A stretch of 64,000 nt of DNA from an uncultured Clostridia bacterium (GTDB lineage: Bacteria; Bacillota; Clostridia; Christensenellales; Borkfalkiaceae): assembly GCA_947631925.1 (NCBI GenBank), contig CANRNE010000005.1:1-64000 (forward strand), given 5' to 3'. Both the position numbers and the translations under genes were made by a program. Numbering within the stretch: the stretch's first letter is position 1; each line of letters starts with the position of its first letter. This document shows, piece after piece, positions 52,161 through 60,709 of the stretch. A model generated the notes under the pieces. The model saw only the letters and a list, made by a program, of their open reading frames with translations. It was not told the DNA's origin and made no database searches.

Positions 52161-54581
52161 ATGAACTATACCGAAACGGAGGCAGAACGGCTGATTGCGG
52201 GGAAACTTTCGCGCTACTTCGGCGTGACCCCGCAGGAGGCCGCACGGGACCAGATTTATAAAGCCGTCGTGTTGAGCGTGCGCGACATCATGCTCGAAAA
52301 GCGGCAGAAATTCCACAAGAAAGTCAAGGCGGCAAAGGCAAAACGCGTCTACTATCTCTGCATGGAATTCTTGATGGGGCGGTCGCTGAAGAACAGCGTC
52401 TACAACCTCGGCATCGAGGGGGCGCTCTCGGGCGCTCTTAAAAAGTACGGGCTGACGCTCGAAGACTTGTACGAAGAGGAACCCGACGCCGGGCTCGGCA
52501 ATGGGGGACTCGGACGGCTCGCCGCCTGCTTTTTGGACGGGCTCGCCTCGCAGAACTATCCCGCGATGGGCTTTTCCATCTGCTATCAGTACGGGCTCTT
52601 CAAACAAAAAATCGTGGACGGCTGGCAGATTGAGCTGCCCGACGTCTGGCTCCCGGGAGGGGAGGCGTGGCTCACCCAGCGCACGGACAAACAGTTCATC
52701 GTCCGCTTCGACGGCGAAATCGAGGAGCGCTGGACGGACCACGGCATGGAGATTGTCTACCACAACGCCAAGGAAGTCGAGGCTATCGCCTATGACATGA
52801 TGGTGTCGGGGGCGAATTCGGAGGCCGTGAGCGTGCTCCGCCTGTGGCGTTCCCGCGCCGCGCAGGAATTCGACATGCAGCGCTTCACGCAGGGGGACTA
52901 CAATGCCGCCATCCGCGCGGACAACGAGGCCCAGCTCATCTCCAAGGTGCTCTATCCCTCCGATAACCACTACGAGGGCAAGTCCCTGCGCCTGAAACAG
53001 CAGTATTTCCTCGTCTCGGCGTCCCTGCAGTGCATCGTCGCCGACCACAAGCGCCGCTACGGACCGCTCACCCTTCTGCCCGAGATGGCCGCCATCCACA
53101 TCAACGACACCCATCCCGCGCTCGCCATCCCCGAACTCATGCGCATCCTCATCGACGAGAACGCATTTTCGTGGGACGAGGCATGGAACATCACGACGGC
53201 GACTTGTGCCTACACCAACCACACCGTGCTCGCCGAAGCGCTCGAGACTTGGGCGGAGGATTTGCTCGCCCGCAGGCTTCCGCGCATCCATTCCATCCTC
53301 AAGGAAATCAACAGGCGGTTCTGCGACGACCTCTGGAATGCCTTCCCCGGGGACTGGAATAAGATTTCGCGCATGGCGATTCTCTCGCACAACACCGTGC
53401 GGATGGCAAATCTCGCCGTCATGGGCTCGCACAGCGTCAACGGCGTCTCGGGTCTGCACAGCGAAATCATCAAGGAGAGCATTTTCCGCGACTTCTACGA
53501 CTACACGCCCGAAAAATTTACCAATGTCACGAACGGCATCGCGCACCGCCGCTGGCTCAACCAGTCCAATCCCGAGCTCTGCGCCCTCCTCGACGACTGC
53601 ATCAGCACGGGGTATGCGAAGAATTCCGAAAAACTTGCGGAATTTGCCAAATTCAAGGACGACGAGAGCGTGCTAAAACGCCTTGCCGAGATAAAACGCA
53701 TCAAAAAACAGCAGTTTGCCGACTACGCATGGCGGGAGCAGGGCATTGCCATCGACCCCGACACGCTCTTCGACGTGCAGGCAAAGCGCATGCACGAGTA
53801 CAAGCGGCAGCTTCTCAACGTGCTCAACATCATCGGGCAGTACATTCTCTTAAAGGAAGACCCCGACCTCGACGTCGTGCCCAAGACGTATATCTTCGGC
53901 GCAAAGGCGGCCGCGGGCTATGACATGGCCAAGCAAATCATGCGGCTCATCTGCTTCCTTGCGGAGGATATCAGGAAAAATCCCAAAATTTCCCGTAAGC
54001 TCAACGTCGTCTACATGGAGAACTACAACGTCACGATGTCGGAAAAACTCATGCCGGCCTCCGAAATCTCCGAACAGATTTCCCTCGCAGGCAAGGAGGC
54101 AAGCGGCACGGGCAACATGAAGTTCATGATTAACGGCGCCCTGACGGTGGGCACCTTGGACGGCGCAAACGTCGAAATGGCGGAGCGCGTGGGGGAGGAG
54201 AACATCTTCATCTTCGGTCTGCGTGCGGGCGAAGTCAAGGAAATCTGGGAGCGCGGCTACAACTCGAGCGCCTACTACAACCACAATCCCTTCCTGCGCC
54301 GCATCATCGAATCCCTCATCGTGGGCTTCAACGGGCATTCGTTCTCGGATATCTCCAATTATCTTCTGCGCGGAGCGCCCGTCGCCGACCCGTATATGTG
54401 CCTTGCCGACTTCGATTCCTATGCGACGACGCAAACTGCCGTCTCCGAACTCTACAGAAACGATTGGATGGCGTGGAACAAAAAGTCGCTCATGAACATC
54501 GCCGCTGCGGGGTACTTCTCCGCCGACCGCGCCGTCCGCGAATATGCGGAGCGCATCTGGAACTTGAAATCACTCAAATAA
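52161..54581 (+). CDS. glgP: Glycogen/starch phosphorylase
   Basis: 806 aa. GT35: YYLCMEFLMGRSL, GLGNGGLGRLAACF, VTNGIAHRRWL, KRMHEYKRQLLN and the PLP region GTGNMKFMINGALTVGTLDG. Releases glucose-1-phosphate. ATG 52161 with AGGAG eight nt upstream preferred to the TTG at 52143. The amylase gene begins one nt after its stop. Confidence 0.97.
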   Translation: MNYTETEAERLIAGKLSRYFGVTPQEAARDQIYKAVVLSVRDIMLEKRQKFHKKVKAAKAKRVYYLCMEFLMGRSLKNSVYNLGIEGALSGALKKYGLTLEDLYEEEPDAGLGNGGLGRLAACFLDGLASQNYPAMGFSICYQYGLFKQKIVDGWQIELPDVWLPGGEAWLTQRTDKQFIVRFDGEIEERWTDHGMEIVYHNAKEVEAIAYDMMVSGANSEAVSVLRLWRSRAAQEFDMQRFTQGDYNAAIRADNEAQLISKVLYPSDNHYEGKSLRLKQQYFLVSASLQCIVADHKRRYGPLTLLPEMAAIHINDTHPALAIPELMRILIDENAFSWDEAWNITTATCAYTNHTVLAEALETWAEDLLARRLPRIHSILKEINRRFCDDLWNAFPGDWNKISRMAILSHNTVRMANLAVMGSHSVNGVSGLHSEIIKESIFRDFYDYTPEKFTNVTNGIAHRRWLNQSNPELCALLDDCISTGYAKNSEKLAEFAKFKDDESVLKRLAEIKRIKKQQFADYAWREQGIAIDPDTLFDVQAKRMHEYKRQLLNVLNIIGQYILLKEDPDLDVVPKTYIFGAKAAAGYDMAKQIMRLICFLAEDIRKNPKISRKLNVVYMENYNVTMSEKLMPASEISEQISLAGKEASGTGNMKFMINGALTVGTLDGANVEMAERVGEENIFIFGLRAGEVKEIWERGYNSSAYYNHNPFLRRIIESLIVGFNGHSFSDISNYLLRGAPVADPYMCLADFDSYATTQTAVSELYRNDWMAWNKKSLMNIAAAGYFSADRAVREYAERIWNLKSLK

Positions 54582-54582
54582 C

Positions 54583-56403
54583 ATGAGTTTCTATTACAAT
54601 CCCACCGACAGGCGCTGCAAATCCATCGTCGGCGCATGCAAGCGGGGAAGTACGATTACATTTCGCATTTTTACGAGCGGAGAGGGCAACTTCTCCGCCG
54701 ATGTCTGCTATTTTGTTCTCTATCAGGACGGGCAGGCAGAGAATGTCATCCCGATGACGAGGACGAAGGACGGCTTTGAAGTTGCGCTCCAATTCCATGA
54801 AATCGGGCTGTACTTCTACTATTTTGCCTTCCCGGAGAACATCTTCCTCGGACGGAGCAAGTTCCGCCTTGCCGCCGTCACCCGTCACCCCGCGAGCTGG
54901 CAGGTGACGGTGTTTGACGAGCGCTACGTTACGCCCGACCGCATGAAGGGCGGGGTGATGTACCAAATCTTCCCCGACCGCTTTGCAAAATCGGGGGAAG
55001 GGAGCGTTCCGCCGCACAAGCGGCTGCGCAGTGATTGGGGCGGCTGTCCGTCCTACCTCCCCGATGAGTACGGAAAGGTCCGAAATTGCGACTTTTTCGG
55101 CGGGAATCTGCGCGGAGTCACCCAAAAACTCGACTATCTCAAGAGTTTGTCGGTAAATCTCATCTATTTCAATCCCATCTTCGAGGCGTACTCCAACCAC
55201 CGCTACGACACGGGCGACTACCGTAAAATCGACGGGCTTCTCGGCACGCTCGAGGACTTTGACGAGCTGATTTCAGAGGGAAATCGGCGCGGCATCGGGG
55301 TAATTTTGGACGGCGTCTTCAACCACACGGGCGACGACAGCCGCTATTTCAACAAATACGGAAGATATGACTCTCTCGGCGCCTACCAGTCCCCGCAGTC
55401 GCCGTATGCGAGCTGGTACACCTTCCGCGAATTTCCGACTTCCTATGAGAGCTGGTGGGGAATCGAGACCCTGCCCGCCGTCAACGAGCGGGAGGACAGC
55501 TACCGCGATTTCATCTGCGGCGAGGGCGGCGTGCTCAAATATTGGCTCTCGCACGGCATCGCGGGCTACCGTCTCGACGTCGCCGACGAACTTCCCGACA
55601 GCTTCCTCGAACTTCTCCGCACCTCTGTAAAGGAGGAAGACGGGGACGCCGTCATCATCGGCGAAGTCTGGGAGGACGCCTCTAACAAAATTTCCTACGG
55701 CGAGCGGCGCAAATATCTGCAGGGAAGAGAGCTCGACAGCGTGATGAACTACCCGCTCAAGGACGGGATTATCGACTTCATGCTCTCGGGAAGATGCGAC
55801 CAGCTGCGCGAGACCGTCTTCATGCTCCTCGACAACTACCCCAAGGAGACGCGCAATGTGCTCATGAATGTGCTCGGCACGCACGATACGCCGCGCATTC
55901 TCACCGTTCTCGGCGGAAAACACTGCAAAACCAAGGACGAAATGGCGGAGACCGTTCTTTCCGAGGATGAAAAAGCGCACGCGAAGGAACTTCTCAAGGC
56001 GGCCGCACTGCTTTCGTACACGCTCTTCGGCGTTCCCTGCATCTACTACGGCGACGAAGTCGGCATGGAGGGCTATGGCGACCCGTTCTGCAGGCGGTGC
56101 TTCCCGTGGGACGACATGGACGAGGAATTGCTCGGCTATTTCAGACTGCTCGGAGAAATACGGACAAAAAGATTTTACGAAGTGTTTCGAGACGGAGACT
56201 ATCGGGAAATCTTTGCCGACAGCTCCTGCCTCATCTTCGAGAGAAGAAAGGAGGGTCATGCCGTGTATGTCTTCTGCAACCGCTCGCCGTCGCAGTACAA
56301 TCTTTCGTTCGACGGCACGTTTGTCGAAGAGCTGACGGGAAAATGCTACACGGGAAGTTTCACCGTCGGGGCGTACTCCTACGGAATTCTTGCAAAAAAG
56401 TAA
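54583..56403 (+). CDS. GH13 alpha-amylase/neopullulanase-like enzyme
   Basis: 606 aa, no signal peptide. N-terminal beta domain (~110 aa), then GH13 barrel: MYQIFPDRFA, GVFNHTGDDS, nucleophile D332 (GYRLDVADE), acid/base E361 (IIGEVWED) and D435 (GTHDTPRIL). Probably a cytoplasmic cyclomaltodextrinase/neopullulanase or maltogenic enzyme trimming glycogen or imported maltodextrin. Last gene of the glg operon. Confidence 0.92.
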   Translation: MSFYYNPTDRRCKSIVGACKRGSTITFRIFTSGEGNFSADVCYFVLYQDGQAENVIPMTRTKDGFEVALQFHEIGLYFYYFAFPENIFLGRSKFRLAAVTRHPASWQVTVFDERYVTPDRMKGGVMYQIFPDRFAKSGEGSVPPHKRLRSDWGGCPSYLPDEYGKVRNCDFFGGNLRGVTQKLDYLKSLSVNLIYFNPIFEAYSNHRYDTGDYRKIDGLLGTLEDFDELISEGNRRGIGVILDGVFNHTGDDSRYFNKYGRYDSLGAYQSPQSPYASWYTFREFPTSYESWWGIETLPAVNEREDSYRDFICGEGGVLKYWLSHGIAGYRLDVADELPDSFLELLRTSVKEEDGDAVIIGEVWEDASNKISYGERRKYLQGRELDSVMNYPLKDGIIDFMLSGRCDQLRETVFMLLDNYPKETRNVLMNVLGTHDTPRILTVLGGKHCKTKDEMAETVLSEDEKAHAKELLKAAALLSYTLFGVPCIYYGDEVGMEGYGDPFCRRCFPWDDMDEELLGYFRLLGEIRTKRFYEVFRDGDYREIFADSSCLIFERRKEGHAVYVFCNRSPSQYNLSFDGTFVEELTGKCYTGSFTVGAYSYGILAKK

Positions 56404-56444
56404 ATAGTATGTCTGACATACTATACTATGCGTGACATAGTACT
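56404..56444 (+). repeat. CGTGA-loop palindrome, copy 3 (double)
   Basis: Two adjacent hairpins: ATAGTATG-TCTGA-CATACTAT and TACTATG-CGTGA-CATAGTA, starting at the stop codon of the amylase gene. Confidence 0.8.
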
Positions 56445-56612
56445 AATAAAAATTTTCGATAAAAAAGCAGAAAAAACAATAGTCCAACGGGCGGGAAATT
56501 TCCCGAAAAATTGGCGAAAAAACAAAAAAGACGAAATATCGACAAAACGGGCGGATTGCAAGAAATGGCAAAAAATAAGAAGTTACACCCCTATTTTCGC
56601 AAAAAATCCCTA

Positions 56613-56627
56613 TAACTATTCGTAAAA
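56613..56627 (+). repeat. 15-bp direct repeat, copy 1
   Basis: TAACTATTCGTAAAA, repeated exactly at 56723-56737. Copy 1 contributes the left arm of the dif-like palindrome. Confidence 0.85.
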
Positions 56628-56644
56628 CAATGATTTTACGCATA
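56617..56644. promoter_or_regulatory. dif-like palindrome (candidate Xer recombination site)
   Basis: 28 bp with the geometry of dif: 11-bp arms TATTCGTAAAA and TTTTACGCATA (10 of 11 complementary) separated by a 6-bp centre CAATGA. It lies about 130 bp upstream of a XerS-like recombinase gene. In Streptococcus/Lactococcus difSL is next to xerS. Sequence does not match any dif consensus I know, so this is inference from architecture and position. Confidence 0.4.
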
Positions 56645-56653
56645 ATTTGATAT

Positions 56654-56695
56654 TTCCCCACCGCATGAATTTTTTCTTTGGCGGGGAATTTTTTT
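56654..56695 (+). terminator. Probable glg-operon terminator
   Basis: TTCCCC...GGGGAA stem with large T-rich loop followed by seven T. The rest of 56445-56616 is AT-rich with no gene seen. Confidence 0.5.
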
Positions 56696-56722
56696 GCCCT
56701 TTTTTCAAAAATTTTTCTCCCC

Positions 56723-56767
56723 TAACTATTCGTAAAATTGACATCTCTCCCCCAAGTCTGCTATAAT
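56723..56767 (+). promoter_or_regulatory. Promoter of XerS-like gene with upstream 15-bp repeat
   Basis: TTGACA (56738-56743), 18 bp, TATAAT (56762-56767), then ATG at 56774: leaderless. The second TAACTATTCGTAAAA copy abuts the -35 box, so whatever binds the dif-like arm could also bind here and autoregulate. Confidence 0.8.
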
Positions 56768-56773
56768 AATCTC

Positions 56774-57829
56774 ATGAAAGATTCGGGAAACTTCCATCAG
56801 GACAGAAACTTCAGCAACCTGCAGAAAATCGACGAGCTCCTCGGCGAGCTACCTTACTGCTGTGAAGATTTTTTCCGCGGCGTCGAGCCGAACACCAGCA
56901 CGCTCACCCGCCTCAACTACTGCTACGACCTTCGCATCTTCTGCGACTTTCTGTGTAAGAAGAAATTCCGCGGCAAGAAGGACGTCCTCTCCCTCACCCT
57001 CGAGGACTTCGAGCAGGTGACCGAGACGGACATGGAGATTTTCCTCTCCTATCTCTCCCGCTACGAATTCCGCGGGCGGATGCTCTCCTGCGACGAGCGC
57101 GCCAAGGCGAGAAAGCTCTCCACCGTCCGTTCCTTTTATAAATACTTCTTTAATAAGGGCCTCATCGAGGTCAACAACACGGCGAAGGTCTCCACGCCCA
57201 AGCTGCATGAAAAGGAGATTATCCGCCTCGAGGACGACGAGGTGGAGCATATTCTCGGCGTTGCGGAGTTCGGCAGCGGCATCTCTCACCACATGGAGGG
57301 CTACCACGAGCGGACGAGCCTGCGCGACACAGCCATCCTCACCGTCTTCCTCGGCACGGGAATCCGTATCTCCGAGCTGGTCGGGCTCAACAACGACAGC
57401 ATCGATTTCAAGACAAATTCCTTTGTCATCACGCGAAAGGGCGGCAACAAGGCAATTTTGTACTTCTCGGAGGAGGTCGGGGACGCCATCGCCGCCTATC
57501 TCGCCCAGAAGGAGAACGACCAAAAGGTCCCTGCGGACGAAAAGGCGCTCTTTTTGTCCCTGCAATACAAGAGAATCTCCGTGCGCGCCGTGGAGAATCT
57601 CGTAAAAAAGTACGCGCGCATTGTCTCCCCTCTCAAAAAAATCACGCCGCACAAGCTGCGCTCGACGTACGGCACCGCCCTCTACCGCGAGACGGGAGAT
57701 ATCTTCATCGTCGCCGACGTTCTCGGACACAAGGACGTCAACACCACCCGCAAGCACTACGCCGCCATCACGGAGGACAGGCGAAAATCGGTCGCGGGCA
57801 AAGTAAAACTCCACAAGGAGGATGATTAA
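56774..57829 (+). CDS. Tyrosine recombinase, XerS-like
   Basis: 351 aa. Complete catalytic set: R198 (GIRISEL), K222 (RKGGNK), H293-x2-R296 (PHKLR), H319 (LGHKD) and Y329 (HYAAI). Length, the N-terminal SAM-like half and the ~30-aa insertion (VEHILGVAEFGSGISHHMEGY) before LRDTAIL resemble XerS, the single chromosome-dimer recombinase of streptococci, more than 295-aa XerC/D. The track start at 56738 lies in the -35 box; the real ATG is at 56774. No phage or ICE genes are near, so a housekeeping role is likely. hflX begins at the next base after its stop. Confidence 0.85.
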   Translation: MKDSGNFHQDRNFSNLQKIDELLGELPYCCEDFFRGVEPNTSTLTRLNYCYDLRIFCDFLCKKKFRGKKDVLSLTLEDFEQVTETDMEIFLSYLSRYEFRGRMLSCDERAKARKLSTVRSFYKYFFNKGLIEVNNTAKVSTPKLHEKEIIRLEDDEVEHILGVAEFGSGISHHMEGYHERTSLRDTAILTVFLGTGIRISELVGLNNDSIDFKTNSFVITRKGGNKAILYFSEEVGDAIAAYLAQKENDQKVPADEKALFLSLQYKRISVRAVENLVKKYARIVSPLKKITPHKLRSTYGTALYRETGDIFIVADVLGHKDVNTTRKHYAAITEDRRKSVAGKVKLHKEDD

Positions 57830-59029
57830 GTGGAGGAAATCTTCGTCATCCAGCCCGTCTTCGGCGCGGAGGCGGAAGTTCTGCATGCGGAGGCGGTCTC
57901 CCTCATCGAGAGCGCGGGAGCAGCCTATTCGGGGAGCATCTTCCAGAATATCCGCGAGATAGACCCCGCAACCTTCATCGGCAAGGGAAAACTTGAGGAA
58001 GCGGCGGAACTGCTTGCGGAAAAAGATGTCACCGTCCTCTTCAACGGGGACCTCTCCCCTTCCCAGACGCTGAATATTTCCAAGGCGCTCGGCGGAAAAA
58101 AGGTCATCGACCGCACGACGCTCATCCTCGACATCTTCGCCCTGCGCGCGGAGAGCAGTGAGGGAAAAATTCAGGTGGAACTCGCCCAGCTCAAATATCT
58201 CTATCCACGCCTCAAGGGCAAGGGCGAGGCGCTCTCCCGACTTGGGGGCGGAATTGGCACGCGCGGCCCCGGGGAGACGCAGCTCGAGACGGACAGGCGG
58301 CACATTCGCTCGCGCATTCATGCCCTCGAAACGAGGCTGGAAGGCATCGCAAAGCGCAGGACGCTGCTCTCCGAACGCAGAAAAAAAGAGCGGACGATTA
58401 CCGTCGCGCTCGTCGGATATACCAATACGGGCAAATCTACCCTTTTGAACGCCCTCACGGGCGCAGATGTCTTCGTCAAGGATGCGCTGTTCGCAACTCT
58501 CGACCCGACTTCCCGCGCCTTCGAGATAGAGGGCGTGCCCTTTTTGCTCGTGGATACGGTGGGATTTCTGCAGAATCTCCCCCATCACCTCATCGACGCC
58601 TTCCGCTCCACCCTCGAGAGCGCGCTCTCCTGCGACCTTGCGCTCATCGTCTGCGACGCCGCGGGTCAATATGAAATGCAGCTCGAAACCACCCTTTCGA
58701 CGCTCAACGAATTGGGCTTTTCCGCGCCCTATCTCGTCGTCATGAATAAATGCGACGCCGCGCAAAATATCCGCCTTCCCAAGGACTGCGTCGCCGTCTC
58801 CGCAAAGACGGGCGAGGGCCTCTCCCTTCTCAAGAGCCGCATCTTCAGCGCCGTGAAGGACAAATTCGTGCGGGCGGAGCTCTTCGTCCCCTACGCCGAG
58901 ATGGGCGAATTCGGCGCCGTTCGCGGCCTTCTCAACGAGCGAGCCGTCTTCTACACCGACGACGGGGCACGCATCCTCGCCATCATTCCCGCCGTCTATT
59001 CGGAGCTATTCAAGCGCTACCGCACCTGA
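57830..59029 (+). CDS. hflX: GTPase HflX
   Basis: 399 aa from a GTG directly after the recombinase stop, with AAGGAGGA upstream. N-terminal HflX domain including the Gly-rich loop GGGIGTRGPGETQLE, coiled-coil, then G domain: G1 VGYTNTGKST, G3 DTVGF, G4 NKCD. Binds 50S/70S ribosomes and splits stalled or hibernating ribosomes. Probably co-transcribed with the recombinase. Confidence 0.96.
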   Translation: MEEIFVIQPVFGAEAEVLHAEAVSLIESAGAAYSGSIFQNIREIDPATFIGKGKLEEAAELLAEKDVTVLFNGDLSPSQTLNISKALGGKKVIDRTTLILDIFALRAESSEGKIQVELAQLKYLYPRLKGKGEALSRLGGGIGTRGPGETQLETDRRHIRSRIHALETRLEGIAKRRTLLSERRKKERTITVALVGYTNTGKSTLLNALTGADVFVKDALFATLDPTSRAFEIEGVPFLLVDTVGFLQNLPHHLIDAFRSTLESALSCDLALIVCDAAGQYEMQLETTLSTLNELGFSAPYLVVMNKCDAAQNIRLPKDCVAVSAKTGEGLSLLKSRIFSAVKDKFVRAELFVPYAEMGEFGAVRGLLNERAVFYTDDGARILAIIPAVYSELFKRYRT

Positions 59030-59215
59030 TTATTCCCGATAATTTTCGGGGTCGGTAATGATTTTGTCGATTTTGATGGTGGCGTAGTCCTTGATTTCGA
59101 GGCACTTGCCGCAGTTGTCGCAGACCTTGGACGGGTCGAGGTCGCAGACCTCGCACTCCATGCAGCCGTCGCATTCCTTTCCGTCATAGAGAACACATTC
59201 TTTGCCGAGATTCAT
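59030..59215 (-). CDS. Small Cys-rich protein of unknown function
   Basis: 61 aa with nine cysteines in CVLYDGKECDGCMECEVC followed by CDNCGKC, then DYATIKIDKIITDPENY. Cys spacing suggests zinc or Fe-S binding but matches no ferredoxin pattern I can name. GAGGTGAACC lies upstream of ATG 59215; the track start 28 codons earlier has no support. Divergent from lexA, sharing the spacer that carries the LexA operator. Confidence 0.7.
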   Translation of the reverse strand: MNLGKECVLYDGKECDGCMECEVCDLDPSKVCDNCGKCLEIKDYATIKIDKIITDPENYRE

Positions 59216-59292
59216 TTGGTTCACCTCATCGGATATTATAGTCCCCTCGCCGGAAAAAATCAAGAAAAAATCAAAAAAATATGCAAAATCAT

Positions 59293-59332
59293 GGAACAAA
59301 TGTTTGCAATCTGTTTGGAAATATGATATAAT
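59293..59332 (+). promoter_or_regulatory. lexA: lexA promoter with LexA (Cheo) box
   Basis: GGAACAAATGTTTG (59293-59306) fits the Gram-positive LexA operator CGAACRNRYGTTYG except for the first base and overlaps the -35 TTGCAA (59304-59309); 17-bp spacer, TATAAT (59327-59332). Indicates autorepression. Confidence 0.85.
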
Positions 59333-59353
59333 GGGACAAAAGGGGGTGTACGA

Positions 59354-59962
59354 ATGCTGAACAAGAACAAGCTGATGGATGTGCTCGAGTATATCAACCG
59401 CTTCTCGGAGAACAACGGATTCCCGCCCACGGTGCGCGACATGTGCCGCGACCTCGGCATCAAATCCACCGCGACGGCGTATGACTACATCAACCGTCTG
59501 CGCGATATGGGCTATCTCGAAAAGGCGAGCAACAAAAAGCGCGCCGTTGCCGTCCGCAGCGACGGTTCTGTCCGCGTTCCCCTTCTCGGTACGGTAACTG
59601 CCGGTCAGCCCATCCTCGCCGCGGAGAACTTTGAGGGCTATTATCCCCTTCCCACGGCAGAATTTCGCGGGGACGACCTCTTTTTACTGCGCGTCAAGGG
59701 CGACAGTATGATTGAGGCGGGTATCTTCGACGGAGATAAAATTGTCGTACGCAAGCAGGAGACGGCGCAGAACGGCGACATTGTCGTAGCGCTCTTCGAC
59801 CCCGACGGCCTCGGGCAGGGCGCAACCGTCAAGCGGTACTTCCGTCGGGACGGAAAAGTCATTCTCCACCCCGAAAATTCCGCCCTCTCCGACTTTGTGC
59901 TCGACTCGGACAGCGATGCGATGATTATCGGCAAAGTCGTGGGACTGATGAGAAGTTTTTGA
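59354..59962 (+). CDS. lexA: SOS repressor LexA
   Basis: 202 aa. Winged-helix DNA-binding domain (GFPPTVRDMCRDLGIKSTATAYDYI), cleavage site A83-G84 (VTAGQP), and catalytic dyad S118 (GDSM) and K160 (ATVKRYF). RecA-stimulated self-cleavage derepresses SOS genes. GGGGGTG RBS. Own operator upstream. Confidence 0.97.
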   Translation: MLNKNKLMDVLEYINRFSENNGFPPTVRDMCRDLGIKSTATAYDYINRLRDMGYLEKASNKKRAVAVRSDGSVRVPLLGTVTAGQPILAAENFEGYYPLPTAEFRGDDLFLLRVKGDSMIEAGIFDGDKIVVRKQETAQNGDIVVALFDPDGLGQGATVKRYFRRDGKVILHPENSALSDFVLDSDSDAMIIGKVVGLMRSF

Positions 59963-59970
59963 GCGATACG

Positions 59971-60000
59971 AAAATCGCCGCCAGCAGGCGGCGATTTTTT
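59971..60000. terminator. Bidirectional terminator between lexA and rluB
   Basis: AAAATCGCCGCC-AGCAGG-type stem with T6 on one side and A4 on the other; it includes the rluB stop codon. Confidence 0.9.
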
Positions 60001-60709
60001 ATAGATTTTTGAGGTAAAAGACTTCCTCGGGGGTGAGTTTTCTCACCTGCCCGCGGTCGAGGCCCGCGAGCGTGAGGTCGCCCACCTTCGTGCGCTTCAA
60101 GAAGACGACCTCCTTGCCGAGCGCCCCGAACATGCGGCGAATTTCGCGATTTTTCCCCTCGGTGAGCACCATTTGGAGCTTCGTGTAGGCCTTGTCCGTC
60201 TCCACGACGGTCACGCGGCACTTCTTCGTGACGACGCCCTGCTCGATTTCCACGCCCGAACGCAGGCGATTGAGCTGATTTTGGGTGAGCGTGCCCTCCA
60301 CTTTCACCGAATAGGTCTTGGGAATCTCGTTTTGCGGCGCGGTGAGGCGGTACGCGAGGGCGCCGTCGTTGGTGAGAATGAGCAGACCCTCCGAGTTGTA
60401 GTCGAGGCGGCCGACGGGGACGACGTGCGTGCCTGCGGGGAGAAAGTCCATCACCGTCTTCCTCGGGCGCTCCGTCTTTTCGTCGTGCACCGTGCACACA
60501 CAGCCCTTCGGCTTGTTGAGAAGGTAGTATTCATAGTTGACTTTGTGGGAGAGCATCTTGCCGTCCAAAAGCACGGTGTCGCTTTCCCCGACGTCCGTCC
60601 CTGCCACGGCTACTTTCCCGTTGACAGTCACCCTTCCCTCGGCGATGATGGCATCTGCACCGCGGCGGGACGCCACGCCCTGCTCCGCAAGAAACTTGTT
60701 GATTCGCAT
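59999..60709 (-). CDS. rluB: Pseudouridine synthase, RsuA/RluB family
   Basis: 236 aa. N-terminal S4 RNA-binding domain (RINKFLAEQGVASRRGADAII), then YEYYLLNKPKG and the catalytic-Asp motif GRLDYNSEGLLILTNDG, and EGKNREIRRMF. Modifies rRNA (23S U2605-type if RluB). Lies downstream of the ScpA-ScpB-DacF cluster, as in many Bacillota. Confidence 0.93.
   Translation of the reverse strand: MRINKFLAEQGVASRRGADAIIAEGRVTVNGKVAVAGTDVGESDTVLLDGKMLSHKVNYEYYLLNKPKGCVCTVHDEKTERPRKTVMDFLPAGTHVVPVGRLDYNSEGLLILTNDGALAYRLTAPQNEIPKTYSVKVEGTLTQNQLNRLRSGVEIEQGVVTKKCRVTVVETDKAYTKLQMVLTEGKNREIRRMFGALGKEVVFLKRTKVGDLTLAGLDRGQVRKLTPEEVFYLKNL

Noticed and set aside
56617-56644. Canonical Bacillota dif site
   Set aside because: Geometry fits but the arms do not resemble the usual TTATGTAAACT-type half-sites, so only called dif-like.
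56738-57829. Integrase of a mobile element
   Set aside because: Tyrosine recombinase chemistry fits, but there is no excisionase, phage or conjugation gene nearby and hflX/lexA neighbours are housekeeping; XerS-like role preferred.
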